From an uncultured Verrucomicrobiales bacterium (GTDB lineage: Bacteria > Verrucomicrobiota > Verrucomicrobiia > Verrucomicrobiales > Akkermansiaceae), in the NCBI GenBank assembly GCA_949373085.1, contig CASICJ010000006.1:50315-114314 (forward strand): 64,000 nucleotides of DNA. Direction: 5' to 3'. The notes under the pieces are model-generated. The model worked only from the letters and a program-made list of their open reading frames with translations, had not been told where the DNA came from and ran no database searches. Position numbers and translations under genes: made by a program. Of the stretch, positions 1 through 9,682 are shown piece by piece. Position 1 is the stretch's first letter, and each line of letters starts with the position of its first letter.

Positions 1-1711
1 ATCTAAAGCTTCATCTAATTCATCGTGTGACGAAACTCCTTTCCGGTCCAAGCGGTCTTTCCAGCCACTCGTTGCCTCCAAATAAGCACTCTCAGCATCC
101 TCCGCACATCCTGCCCCAATTTCAGAAACTGTGGAAACTAGTATGTTCGCCTCCGGCAACAAACGATCAAACTGATGGTAGCAAATCTTCTGGAAGGCCT
201 TCCGTTCAAAATAACTGCCAAGGTGCCGTTCAATCACCCGCTGAATCATAAATTCAAAAAGCTCAACCTTCTCATCACTAGCGATCAACCAACGCGTGAT
301 ATCACGGAATCGCTCATACTCCGACGGACTTAAACCCCGCAAGGTGGGCAAGGCGAGCTCCACCAGTGCGATCTTCCGCGCGGAATGCAAGCCTCGAGTC
401 TCAGCTTGCCATTGCAATGCAAGTTCCTTGGCACTAGCTCCAGCTTCTTCCTCCAAAAACGAGATTTCTTTGGGCAGAAATTGATCATCTTCATTAAGCA
501 GCAAGCCAAAAATCACCGCCTGCGCTACTTCCCGATCCTGGATCGCCTCCCGCCAGCGTTGCGAAACCCCCCGGTGTAATTCTTGCCCCGTCGAAATTCG
601 TCTCCGCTTCCCCCTGACCAATTCCGCTTACCGCACCAAGAACTACCGCACCAGGCAGAGCGTCAAGCGGCCCATTCCTCTCCTCATTCTTTGTAGTACG
701 ATCAGCCGCAATCGGCTTAATCTCTGAGGATTCGAACTTACCATCCCAATTTTTTTGCACCGCTCGAATACGCACATCCAAAGGCGGGTGGGTCATAAGG
801 AAAAAATTAAACATCCCGCCGTTCGAGAAAAACATGTGACTTGCCTCGACCGCCTTCGGGGCCTTAATTTTCGAACCTATTTCCGATCCTCCAATTTTCT
901 TTAAAGCACCCACAATTCCGTCCGGATTTCTTGTAAACTGGACCGACGAAGCATCCGCCAAAAACTCCCGCTGGCGAGAAACGGCCGCTTGAATCAAACG
1001 GCCAAAAAAGCTTCCAAGCCCTCCGATCACAAGGAGGCCAAGTCCCAACAAAAATAAGACAAGCATGACATTCCCGCCCTCCTTGTTATTTCGCCGTGAA
1101 GACCCACCTTGGAAACGAAGCAACTGCACCATCCCACGCCCAATAATTGATATCACCACCAAGCCAAAGACCAAGCCCATCAACCGCATGTTAAGCCGCA
1201 TATCACCATTAATTATGTGACTGAATTCATGGGCAATGACACCCGACAATTCCTCCCTTGAAAGCCGCTGAAGGCACCCACGCGTTACCCCGATCACCGC
1301 ATTCGAAGGCTCAGTCCCAGCTGCGAAGGCATTGATCCCTTCTTCATGATCCAAAAGGTAAACCTGTGGCACTGGCATCCCTGAAGCCAAAGCCATTTCT
1401 GAAACAATGTTTAAAAGACGTTTCTCCTCAAAATCAGCCGACCCAGGCACCACTAACCGGCCGCCCAAGTCCTCAGCCACCACCGAGCCACCAGCGCTCA
1501 ATTGCGTCGTCTTATATCCACTTGCAGCCAGCATAATTCCTCCCGTCAACACCGATGCCGTAATCACAATATAAATTGGATCCTCTTCATCCACCAAAGC
1601 AATGACCAAGAGGTCAACCGCCACTACAACCCCAATCACCGCCAAAACAAACCAAAGAACTAACCACTTTGTCTTCTTCCGTGCCTCGTCTTGTGCCTCA
1701 AAAAAATCCAT
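1..1711 (-). CDS. M48 family metalloprotease (HtpX-like), cut by left edge, one apparent frameshift
   Basis: Membrane zinc metalloprotease that probably takes part in envelope protein quality control. Residues 15-42 and 45-65 form two N-terminal membrane segments. The zinc motif HEFSH lies at about residues 161-165, followed by a second hydrophobic pair at about 175-245 and the third-ligand region RQREFLADA. The continuous frame stops at 494 after 405 residues, ending in an unnatural Gly/Ala-rich tail. If one base is dropped from the C6 tract at 567-572, the frame runs open to position 1 and gives a charged helical domain (RWREAIQDREVAQAV onward). The gene therefore continues beyond the window. 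It lies just downstream of lemA, a common pairing. The frameshift is inferred and is probably a homopolymer error. Confidence 0.88.
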
Positions 1712-1726
1712 TCGTCTAAAAGTCTC

Positions 1727-1828
1727 TTAGCATGATTCTCCATCCCCAGAGGGGGCAGGTAAAATAATGTTCATAAGGTCTTCCTCCCCCACTCCCATTT
1801 CACGAATACGGCACTTACCGGAAGGCAT
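1727..1828 (-). CDS. possible 33-residue small ORF between lemA and the M48 gene
   Basis: An ATG-initiated frame of 33 codons starts 6 bases after the lemA stop and ends 16 bases before the M48 start, so it would sit inside the operon. I do not recognise the peptide, which is acidic in the middle and has two cysteines. The spacing is what one would expect of either a small operon gene or a random frame; there is no independent support. Confidence 0.18.
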   Translation of the reverse strand: MPSGKCRIREMGVGEEDLMNIILPAPSGDGESC

Positions 1829-1833
1829 GATTA

Positions 1834-2457
1834 TCAATCAAAATCCACCTTTACCGACTCACGCTCGGACTCATCGGAAACTTCAAACATTACCGCGGGG
1901 TCAAAGTTACAGATGCCAGCAATAATATTAGTCGGAAACAACTCCCTCTTCGTGTTATAGTGCATTACTGCGTCATTGTATCCTTGTCTCGCAAAGGCCA
2001 CCTTATTCTCCGTGCTAGTCAACTCCTCGGTAAGTTGCTTCATGTTTTCATTAGCGCGTAGATCTGGATAAGCCTCGGAAAGCGCAAACAACCGCCCCAT
2101 CACCGAGTTCAATCCACCCTCCGCTTCCATCAACTTTTCCATCCCGCCAGAGTGCTCCGGAGAAAGCCCTGAAAGCGCCGACTCAGCCGCATTTCGCGCC
2201 TTAATCACCGCCTCAAGAGTGCCTTTCTCATGCGCCATGTACTTTTGAGCGATCTCGACGAGGTTCGGGATCAAATCATGCCTCCGCTTCAGCTGAACAT
2301 CGATCTGAGCAAAGGCATTACGAAATCGATTCCTCAATTTCACGAGGCCATTGTATTGGCCGACTATAAAAACCAGCACTATTACTAAGGCGCCAATAAG
2401 AAGTAAAGGCGCCAGCCAATCGGACAAGGACGCGAGGACTAAAGAATTTTCGGGCAT
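1834..2457 (-). CDS. lemA: LemA family protein
   Basis: Membrane-anchored coiled-coil protein of the LemA family. A hydrophobic N-terminal anchor at about residues 14-34 is followed by the family signature NGLVKLRNRFRNAFAQID and RRHDLIPNLVEI, then a long helical region with the conserved YPDLRANENM and the closing FPTNIIAGICNF. The length of 207 residues is usual. LemA genes are typically found beside M48/HtpX-type proteases, as here. The biochemical role of LemA proteins is not settled, but the pairing suggests a membrane protein quality-control module. The start ATG at 2457 gives the complete N-terminal anchor. Confidence 0.93.
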   Translation of the reverse strand: MPENSLVLASLSDWLAPLLLIGALVIVLVFIVGQYNGLVKLRNRFRNAFAQIDVQLKRRHDLIPNLVEIAQKYMAHEKGTLEAVIKARNAAESALSGLSPEHSGGMEKLMEAEGGLNSVMGRLFALSEAYPDLRANENMKQLTEELTSTENKVAFARQGYNDAVMHYNTKRELFPTNIIAGICNFDPAVMFEVSDESERESVKVDFD

Positions 2458-2518
2458 AACGATTTAGATTATCAATGTTAGATTCTGACTCTGCCACTAC
2501 AAAATCAGACATTAATTA

Positions 2519-2887
2519 TCATTTCAGCTTAGAAAAATCCGCGGGCGTTAGAAATTGAGACTCTATTTTTTTAACTAACCTGCCATCCGCCACCGAGGCC
2601 TTTGCTGCAGCTTTCCACTTTGGGTCCCCCGAGAATGCTTTCCAGTTCTTCTTAGCCGTTTCGCGATCCTTGTGGGTAATGAGATAGACTAACTTTGGAT
2701 CCTCCCCCTCAGTCAGCCAATATCCGATATTTTTCATCCCATGGCTCTCAAAAATCGCTGTGGTATGATCACGGAATCGGGCCAATAGCCCCTCCATCTT
2801 CCCCTCGTTTGCGTAATAGGTTCGCAATTCATAAACCTCAGCGACAAGCGGGCTGACCATCAAAGCGAAAAGGGTAAATATCTTCAT
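2519..2887 (-). CDS. secreted NIPSNAP-domain protein
   Basis: Small exported protein of 122 residues. The first 16 residues form a signal peptide ending near LVAEVYEL. The rest matches the NIPSNAP fold: a VYELRTYYANEGKMEGLL start, a FRDHTTAIFESHGM helix, GYWLTEGEDPKLVYLI and a terminal strand. NIPSNAP domains are dimeric alpha/beta barrels related to antibiotic-biosynthesis monooxygenases. Many are of unknown function and several in Verrucomicrobiota and Planctomycetota are secreted. It lies on the same strand as lemA, 61 bases upstream, and diverges from ffh. No catalytic residues are evident. Confidence 0.85.
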   Translation of the reverse strand: MKIFTLFALMVSPLVAEVYELRTYYANEGKMEGLLARFRDHTTAIFESHGMKNIGYWLTEGEDPKLVYLITHKDRETAKKNWKAFSGDPKWKAAAKASVADGRLVKKIESQFLTPADFSKLK

Positions 2888-3009
2888 AGCTTCAGAAGCT
2901 TACCGATCCGCATAAATTTCACAAGCTCTCTAATCCTCACGGTTTAGATCACCCTCGATTCATTTAGCCTTAGTGTTGCAGTCCTTGCCCCGCTGACTAT
3001 CATTCCATC

Positions 3010-4455
3010 ATGTTTTCAAATCTCGCTGACAGCCTCGACAAAACCTTCCGGAACCTCCGGGGCGTCGGAAAAATCTCCGAAAAGAATATTGCCGACTCTC
3101 TCCGGGAGGTTCGTCTCGCCCTCCTAGAGGCCGACGTTGAACTTAGTGTCGTTAAAGATTTTATCGCCAGCGTTAAAGAAAAAGCCGAAGGCGCAGACGT
3201 AGTAAAGTCGATCAAACCTGGTGAACAAATCATCAAAATTTTCCAAGACGAGCTGACCGAACTCCTTGGAGGCGATCAAGCCCCCATCAATCTTAACCCT
3301 CCTGGATACGTTCTTCTTTGCGGTCTTAACGGCGCTGGAAAAACCACGACAGCGGCCAAACTAGCACTTCGCCTCAAAAAAGAAGGCCGGCGCCCCCTCC
3401 TCGTCGCACTTGATCTTTATCGTCCCGCAGCAATCGACCAACTCGCGAAGCTTGCAGAACAAGTCGATGTTCCGGTATTTACTCCCGATCCAGGCGAAAC
3501 CAATCTCGTTAAAACCGCCAAACGCGCTATAAAATGGACTAAAGAACAAAATGGCACCGTCGTTATTTTTGATACCGCCGGCCGCCAAGAGTTAGACACC
3601 AATCTGCTCGACGAGCTCAAGGCTCTCCACAAGTTTCTTTCCCCGGGTGAAACACTTCTCGTTGCTGACTCCGCAACCGGTCAGCAAGCTGTTTCCGTCG
3701 CCCAAACATTCGATAGGGAGATCGGGATCACTGGTCTCATTCTGACAAAATTGGATGGTGACGCCCGGGGAGGCGCCGCCCTTTCAATGCGCGCCGTCAC
3801 CGGCAAGCCCATCAAGTATATTGGAGAAGGCGAAAAGATGGAAAACCTCGCCGAGTTTCACCCCAACCGTATGGCCGACCGAATCCTTGGTATGGGTGAT
3901 GTGGTCTCAATGGTTGAGCAGGTGTCAGAGAAGATTGACGAGAAGAAAGCGATGTCCGCCGCCAAGCGGATGCAGTCCGGGAAATTCGACTTCAACGACT
4001 TCCTCGAGCAGATGAAAATGATTCAGAGCCTCGGCCCCCTCGATGGCATCCTCGGAATGCTTCCTGGCTTCCGGCAGATCAAGAAACAACTTCCCACCGG
4101 CGCCCTCGACGACAAGCGAATAAAACAAATGGAAGCCATCGTTCTCTCAATGACTAAGCGTGAACGCTCTCGCCCCATCTTTATCAAAGCGCCACACCGT
4201 AAGCGTATTGCCAAAGGATCCGGCACAACTATTTTGCAAGTCAACCAGCTCTTGAAGCAGTTCGGCCAAATGCAAAAAATGATGAAGTCGAAAGGAAAAA
4301 TGAAGGATATGATGAAACAACTAGGTGGCATGGGTGGCGCTGGAGCTAGTGGCCTCGGAGGACTCATGGGAGGTAAAGGTGGAGGCATGCCCAACATGAA
4401 TGACATGGGCGGCCTAGAGGATCTCCTTGGAGGCGGTGGCAAAAAGAGACGCTAG
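3010..4455 (+). CDS. ffh: signal recognition particle protein Ffh
   Basis: SRP54-type GTPase that binds signal peptides and 4.5S RNA and docks with FtsY to target nascent membrane proteins. The N domain occupies residues 1-95. The G domain shows the P-loop GLNGAGKTTT (105-114), DTAGR (188-192) and TKLDGDARGG (from 246). The methionine-rich M domain carries the RNA-binding KRIAKGSGTT motif. The tail is unusually rich in Gly and Met before a basic GGGGKKRR end. The length of 481 residues is slightly above the usual 450. rpsP does not follow it, unlike in many genomes, but a KhpA-type KH protein appears about 2 kb downstream. Confidence 0.97.
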   Translation: MFSNLADSLDKTFRNLRGVGKISEKNIADSLREVRLALLEADVELSVVKDFIASVKEKAEGADVVKSIKPGEQIIKIFQDELTELLGGDQAPINLNPPGYVLLCGLNGAGKTTTAAKLALRLKKEGRRPLLVALDLYRPAAIDQLAKLAEQVDVPVFTPDPGETNLVKTAKRAIKWTKEQNGTVVIFDTAGRQELDTNLLDELKALHKFLSPGETLLVADSATGQQAVSVAQTFDREIGITGLILTKLDGDARGGAALSMRAVTGKPIKYIGEGEKMENLAEFHPNRMADRILGMGDVVSMVEQVSEKIDEKKAMSAAKRMQSGKFDFNDFLEQMKMIQSLGPLDGILGMLPGFRQIKKQLPTGALDDKRIKQMEAIVLSMTKRERSRPIFIKAPHRKRIAKGSGTTILQVNQLLKQFGQMQKMMKSKGKMKDMMKQLGGMGGAGASGLGGLMGGKGGGMPNMNDMGGLEDLLGGGGKKRR

Positions 4456-4660
4456 ATTAAAACCAGAGATCCATCTGAAGCAACCCGACAACTTCGATGT
4501 TTTTTGTAGCCATCAGTAAGTCTGAGATTGCTTAAGAAAGTTCGTTTCCTTTTACCACCTTCTCAAAAGGGGCTATTTTCGGAAATAATGGATCGCCTTG
4601 ACTAAGGTAGTTTTATCCAAAATTCGCCCGTTAGAAAAATCGCGCTACCCGCTCAAATCA

Positions 4661-6145
4661 ATGAAAACCACTCTGGCACTATTGCGACTCTCAATTTTTT
4701 CACTCCTCCCACTCCAAGCATCAGAGACATATTCCCCCGGCGACTTCTTGAGTCCGCTGACCATAACAGATATAAAAAAGGACCCACTTTGGGAAATCAC
4801 CGGAGCGGCTAGCATTGGCCTCGCTAAAGGAAATGCTAATAGCAACAACTACGGACTCCAGGCACTCGCCACCTATAAAAAGAACGAACACGAAGGGCAC
4901 CTTGGAGCCGATTTTTTTTACTCCGAAAACGGCGGCACCGCTACCACCAACAGTCTCCGAATTTACAGCCAATACAATCACCTTATTGACAATCAATGGT
5001 TCATTGGAACCTTCGGCTCATTTCTCAACAACGAAATCGCTAACCTTGACTATCGCTTCGATACTGGAGTCACACTCGGCTATTACTTTTTTAAGAACGA
5101 TAACACCAAGCTCTCACTCGAAACCGGCCCCGGTTACACTTGGGAAAACCAAGACAAATTGAGCAACGATTATTTTTCACTCAGACTAGCTCAAACTTTT
5201 GAGCACAAATTCAACAAGGAACTGAAGATCTGGCAGTCCACTATCTTGACTCCGAAGGCCTCTGACCTCGGCGATACCCTCTTCATCGCTGAAGCAGGTA
5301 TCCAAATCCTCCTAACCGAAGATTGGTCGCTTCGTAGCGCTCTTCGCTATCAATACGATAATACTCCGGCCGGCAGCCAAGATAAGTCTGACATTCTTCT
5401 TCTGACCGGTCTCTCTTATTCGTTGGGCGGATTTAAGAATTCGACCAAACAGGATCGCATGACCTTAAAACCGAAAGACAAAAAAAACGGGGAGATCAAA
5501 ATGGGTTGGACTACCACTGCCGCTCTTAGTCACTCCCTCGCAAAAGGAAACTCTGACAGCCTATTTCTCGGAGCCACAGTCGATAGTGCGTACCGACAAA
5601 AAGGCAATGAAACCTTCCTATCCCTCACCTATAATTTTTCCGAGAACGGTGGTGATACCAGCGCCGACTCGCTCCGTACTAGAGTCCAACACAACCGAGT
5701 TTTTAATGAAACCTACTTCCTGGGAGGGAGCCTCGGATACTTCCGCGACGACATCGCTGACGTTTCCTATCGATTCACCCCAAGCGCCACAGCAGGATAC
5801 TACTTCATTAAACGGAAGGATATCACGCTCAGCGTAGAGGCTGGACCTAGCATGACATTTGAAGAGATTGATGGTTTGACCGACGATTTCTTTTCAGTCA
5901 CCTCGGCTCAAAATTTCACTTGGAAGATTAGTGAAAGACTTACCTTCAGTCAGCATATCACTGGGATTTTTGATCCATCCGACAGACAGAATTACATTCT
6001 TTCCGCCCGCGCAAAACTCGACACCAACATTACTCCGAATCTTGCTTGGCGCATCTCCTGGGCGTTGACCAAAGACAATACACCTGCTCCGACAAGAAAA
6101 TCCACAGATTCCACCCTCACCACTGGAATTGCTTTGAAATTCTGA
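4661..6145 (+). CDS. secreted protein with two tandem DUF481 (YdiY-like) barrel domains
   Basis: Predicted outer-membrane protein of about 494 residues when started at ATG 4661, which leaves a proper signal peptide (to about residue 22, LPLQASE); an upstream in-frame ATG at 4598 would bury it. Two halves of about 220-230 residues repeat the same pattern. Half 1 starts GAASIGLAKGNANSNNYG and half 2 GWTTTAALSHSLAKGNSDS. Both then carry FSENGG-type, LDYRF/VSYRF, GYYF, ETGPGYTWE/EAGPSMTFE and a Q-F/T-W-K-type segment. Each half resembles one DUF481 beta barrel, so this is an internal duplication, linked by a charged KPKDKKNGE stretch. Function is unknown. A hairpin without a T-run (6221-6237) follows at some distance. 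Confidence 0.85.
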   Translation: MKTTLALLRLSIFSLLPLQASETYSPGDFLSPLTITDIKKDPLWEITGAASIGLAKGNANSNNYGLQALATYKKNEHEGHLGADFFYSENGGTATTNSLRIYSQYNHLIDNQWFIGTFGSFLNNEIANLDYRFDTGVTLGYYFFKNDNTKLSLETGPGYTWENQDKLSNDYFSLRLAQTFEHKFNKELKIWQSTILTPKASDLGDTLFIAEAGIQILLTEDWSLRSALRYQYDNTPAGSQDKSDILLLTGLSYSLGGFKNSTKQDRMTLKPKDKKNGEIKMGWTTTAALSHSLAKGNSDSLFLGATVDSAYRQKGNETFLSLTYNFSENGGDTSADSLRTRVQHNRVFNETYFLGGSLGYFRDDIADVSYRFTPSATAGYYFIKRKDITLSVEAGPSMTFEEIDGLTDDFFSVTSAQNFTWKISERLTFSQHITGIFDPSDRQNYILSARAKLDTNITPNLAWRISWALTKDNTPAPTRKSTDSTLTTGIALKF

Positions 6146-6431
6146 GGCCTATTTTCGCCAAAACTTCTTCTATCCTCATCAATCCTTTTATTATTGTGTG
6201 CGGGAGACGATAGCCTCGGCAAGACGTGAACCGTCTTCAAATAGTCGATAATTTCTACGGCTACCCTTCCGTTTCAATCGCCGGGGCATTCTTGTGCAGA
6301 TTCAAAAACACGCCAGTTTTAAGGATTCATATCCGCTGAAAATCCCAAATCGAATAGATTGATTTCCCTCCCCATAAATATTCCTTCTCAATTCCTCCTG
6401 CTCCCGCCACACTCCCCAATAACTTTACGTC

Positions 6432-6737
6432 ATGGAAACTATTACCGCCCAACTTAAGGATTTCATCCAATACATCGCTCTCCAATTTATAAAAGACCCA
6501 AAGCTGGCCGAACTCCGAATCGGGCACTCGGGAGATAATAGAGTGAATTTTCGGCTCGTCCTTAGCCAACCAGACGTAGCGACTTTGATCGGACGTCAAG
6601 GTTTCACTGCTTCCACCATTCGAAGCCTAGCCAAGGCCGCCGCCGAGCGTGAGGGAGTTAAGGTTAACTTGCGCATTCATTCCCATGAGGAAGAGCGTCA
6701 ATATACGGCCGCTCTAGAAGCAAAGGCTATGGAGTAG
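6432..6737 (+). CDS. khpA: KhpA-like KH-domain RNA-binding protein
   Basis: Cytoplasmic KH-domain protein of 101 residues, somewhat longer than the usual 75-85 for KhpA/YlqC. The nucleic-acid-binding GxxG loop is GRQG at residues 54-57, in the context ATLIGRQGFTASTIRSLAK. The family binds RNA and, in Gram-positive bacteria, pairs with KhpB to affect cell division and elongation. In many bacteria it sits with ffh, rpsP and rimM. Here the ffh neighbourhood is retained but rpsP and rimM are not present. A rho-independent terminator follows. Confidence 0.87.
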   Translation: METITAQLKDFIQYIALQFIKDPKLAELRIGHSGDNRVNFRLVLSQPDVATLIGRQGFTASTIRSLAKAAAEREGVKVNLRIHSHEEERQYTAALEAKAME

Positions 6738-6764
6738 AATCCTTTCCAGATCGCCCTTTCCAAA

Positions 6765-6798
6765 AAACCCGCGAGGCAAATCGTCATCCCGGGTTTTT
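6765..6798 (+). terminator. rho-independent terminator after khpA
   Basis: The arms AACCCG (6766-6771) and CGGGTT (6790-6795) can pair around an 18-base loop and are followed by a run of T. The stem is short, but it is well placed 28 bases after the khpA stop and before the TonB receptor. Confidence 0.5.
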
Positions 6799-6840
6799 GT
6801 TTCAGGTTCCCTTTACTTCGAAACTTTTCAGATCGTCCTG

Positions 6841-8862
6841 ATGAAAGCCATTCTTCTTTTACCGCTCTCGATCACTGCTCAAGAAATCCTCCCTGACGTT
6901 GTTGTTACAGCAAATCGAACCACTAAAGAAGCCAAAGAAGTTCCCTATACACTCGATATTCTAACGGCCGAAGACCTACTTGAAAACGCCACCCGCACCT
7001 TACCCCAAGCTTTTCTAAACACTCCTGGCGTTCTCGTACAACAGACCACGCCCGGTCATGGATCACCTTACATTCGTGGCTTCACCGGACGCCAAAACCT
7101 TCTCCTCCAAGATGGTATTCGACTCAATAATTCGACTTGGCGTAATGGCCCAGTTCAATATTGGAACACCCTCGACGCCCAAGCCATCGCTCGCCTTGAA
7201 CTTATTAAATCGCAGGGCTCGGTGCTCTTTGGCTCAGACGCCATTGGCGGCACCGTAAACACTCTTTCCAAGTCCTCTAACTTTCGGCAAGAAAATGGGC
7301 CCTTCTCCGGTGGAACTTCTTACTACCGCTTCGACACAAATTCCGAATCCCACCTTGGCCGGATCGAGCAGCGCTTTGGTGTCGGCGAAAAATGGGGTAT
7401 CATGCTGGGATACTCCGCGAGCGATATTGGTGACATTCGTGACTCAAGTCTCGGCACGATGCGCGGTACCGGTTATTCCCAACTCAGCCATGACCTAAAG
7501 TTCGAATACGCCTTTACCCCTTCTCAGACCCTCACCCTGGCCCACTTCCATCTCGATCAAGACGACATATCGCGCTGGCACAACACAATCCACAACCCCG
7601 GTTGGTATCATGGAAGCTCTTTCACAACCGCTGGCACCGATCTCGCCCGCGATTACGATCAAGAACGCTCACTCACCTATCTCCGATTCGAAGACACCAA
7701 TCCCAAATTTTCCTGGGCCGACCGCTATCAAGCCACCATCTCTTTCCAGCGCACTCAGGATTCTGAATTTCGTGTCAGAGAATCAGGTCGTTCTGATACT
7801 CGTATCCTCGATATCGACACCTTTGGTTTAGGCTTGCAGGCTGGGACTGGAAATACTGTTTGGGGCGCAGATTACTTTCACGATCAAATCGATTCTCAAG
7901 GGTTCCGTAATAGCGCTCCCCGCCCCTCAAATCGACCTATCGCCGATGATTCTAGTTATGAGTCCATCGGTATCTTTTCGAATTACACCGGTACCATTGG
8001 CGAGGGATTCACTTGCGATATCGGAGCGCGCTTCACCTATATCCAAGCTCAATGGGACGGTTATCGCCCAGACGGAGCAATCGTCGATCAAGTCGGTAAC
8101 GGTTCCTGGGACAACCTTGCTCTCTCACTCCGTGGACAGTACAAACTTGATGATTTTTGGACGATTTTCGGGGGAGCTTCCCAAGCATTCCGCGCACCCA
8201 ACCTCGACGACTTGACCGGCCGACAATTCTCCCTCAACGGACTCGACGAAAACGGTTCGCCCGACGTCGACCCGGAGAAATACCTCACGACTGAATTCGG
8301 CACCCGCTTCAACGACTCTCAATTCTCTCTTGAACTCTCCGGATACTACACATTTATCAACAACGGGATCGTTCGAATCGACGACGGCATGGGGGGGCTC
8401 GCCACTACTAATGGGGCTGAAGGCTTCATCTATGGTTTTGAAGGTCAAGCTATCTGGAATCTCCATCCCCAATGGCGCCTCCTCGCACACGCCTCTTGGC
8501 AAAATGGTGAGCAGAAGCAAGGTGGTATTACCGATGCTATCCGCCGCCTCAACCCCCTCAACGGCGCCCTAGATCTTCGTTGGACCAACCCTTCCGAGCA
8601 ATATTGGATCTCGGGACGTGTCGAGGCTGCGACCCGTCAGGATACTCTTTCTCGTCTAGCTACCAGCGATACCCAGCGGATCCCGATCGGTGGCACCCCC
8701 GGTTATGTCATCGCTTCACTTTATGGTGGCTGGCGAATATCAGATTTTTCCCAGCTCAACCTCGCTCTTGGTAATCTTACCAACGAAGCATACCGCATTC
8801 ATGGATCTGGCCAAAATATGCCCGGCCGCAATGTCACCCTTTCCATAAAGCTTGAGTGGTGA
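6841..8862 (+). CDS. TonB-dependent outer-membrane receptor
   Basis: Active-transport receptor of 673 residues. A short signal peptide (about residues 1-14, ending ITAQ) precedes a TonB-box-like DVVVTANR. The plug domain follows, with TPGVLVQQ, PYIRGFTGRQNLLLQDGIRLNN and the IELI-type LELIKSQGSVLFGSDAIGGTVN. The beta barrel carries ASQAFRAPNLDDL and ends with NVTLSIKLEW, the aromatic C-terminal residue expected for BAM insertion. The overall pattern is nearest to haem, siderophore or cobalamin receptors. No substrate-specific neighbour is present, so the ligand is unknown. The frame is intact, unlike the second receptor at 28-30 kb. Confidence 0.93.
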   Translation: MKAILLLPLSITAQEILPDVVVTANRTTKEAKEVPYTLDILTAEDLLENATRTLPQAFLNTPGVLVQQTTPGHGSPYIRGFTGRQNLLLQDGIRLNNSTWRNGPVQYWNTLDAQAIARLELIKSQGSVLFGSDAIGGTVNTLSKSSNFRQENGPFSGGTSYYRFDTNSESHLGRIEQRFGVGEKWGIMLGYSASDIGDIRDSSLGTMRGTGYSQLSHDLKFEYAFTPSQTLTLAHFHLDQDDISRWHNTIHNPGWYHGSSFTTAGTDLARDYDQERSLTYLRFEDTNPKFSWADRYQATISFQRTQDSEFRVRESGRSDTRILDIDTFGLGLQAGTGNTVWGADYFHDQIDSQGFRNSAPRPSNRPIADDSSYESIGIFSNYTGTIGEGFTCDIGARFTYIQAQWDGYRPDGAIVDQVGNGSWDNLALSLRGQYKLDDFWTIFGGASQAFRAPNLDDLTGRQFSLNGLDENGSPDVDPEKYLTTEFGTRFNDSQFSLELSGYYTFINNGIVRIDDGMGGLATTNGAEGFIYGFEGQAIWNLHPQWRLLAHASWQNGEQKQGGITDAIRRLNPLNGALDLRWTNPSEQYWISGRVEAATRQDTLSRLATSDTQRIPIGGTPGYVIASLYGGWRISDFSQLNLALGNLTNEAYRIHGSGQNMPGRNVTLSIKLEW

Positions 8863-8896
8863 ACTCTTTGGCTTTAGTTGAAATCTCCAGACGTCG

Positions 8897-9682
8897 ATGA
8901 AAAAACTGCGGCGGCTTTTCATTCTCTCTATTCTGGCAGGTAGTGCCTACGCAGGGTGGATTTACCAGGATCTACTTATTAACTTTTATCAACAAAAGAT
9001 AGCCAAGGACATTCTTCCAAAGGAAACACCCAAACCTGATCCAAAGCGCTACCAAAAACTAATCTCCGAGCTCGCGGAAAAACGCCTCAATCTTTCCAAA
9101 CAATATTCGCGGGCCCGCACCGCACGAGAGATTTCAGATATTGTCGCTGAAAGCCAACGCACTCTTGAACAAACACTTCCTTCTATGATGAGCTGCTGGC
9201 TCGGAACGCCTTGGGATTTTAATGGCATCTGTCAAACTCCGGGGTCAGGAAAGATTGCCTGTGGATATTTTGTCTCCACTATCCTTCGCGATGCCGGATT
9301 TGGCGTTGAGCGTATCCGACTCGCACAACAACCTTCACAACAGATCATCGGAACTTTCATATCAAAAAAAATGATGACGATTCGTTCTGGGCAGGACTAC
9401 GACACCTTCGTCGACCAAGCTAAAGAACGTGGCCCGGGCGTCCACATTGTAGGTCTCGATAACCATGTCGCTTTTGTGGTCATTCCGGAATCCGGCGGAA
9501 TTCGCTTTATCCATTCCTCAGGAGCCCATCCCTTTTGCGTAGTCGATGAGGAACGCAGAGAAGCCCTCAGCCTTCAACGCTCCAAATATCGGGTAATTGG
9601 CAACCTAACTCGAAGTCCCGAGGTCATCCACGGCTGGCTCGTCGGCCAGAAATGGCCCACTAAAATTTCAAGCAGGAACTAG
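8897..9682 (+). CDS. membrane-anchored or secreted NlpC/P60-like cysteine hydrolase, unassigned
   Basis: Protein of 261 residues with an N-terminal hydrophobic segment (residues 6-22), then a charged helical linker rich in Lys and Arg. The second half has the layout of a papain-like NlpC/P60 or CHAP hydrolase: WLGTPWDFNG, a candidate nucleophile Cys122 in KIACGYFVSTIL, then His190 in LDNHVAFVV and His206 in FIHSSGA. This resembles the catalytic Cys-His-polar arrangement of peptidoglycan amidases, but the overall match is weak and the family is inferred from the pattern only. It ends four bases into the convergent TPR gene. Confidence 0.65.
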   Translation: MKKLRRLFILSILAGSAYAGWIYQDLLINFYQQKIAKDILPKETPKPDPKRYQKLISELAEKRLNLSKQYSRARTAREISDIVAESQRTLEQTLPSMMSCWLGTPWDFNGICQTPGSGKIACGYFVSTILRDAGFGVERIRLAQQPSQQIIGTFISKKMMTIRSGQDYDTFVDQAKERGPGVHIVGLDNHVAFVVIPESGGIRFIHSSGAHPFCVVDEERREALSLQRSKYRVIGNLTRSPEVIHGWLVGQKWPTKISSRN

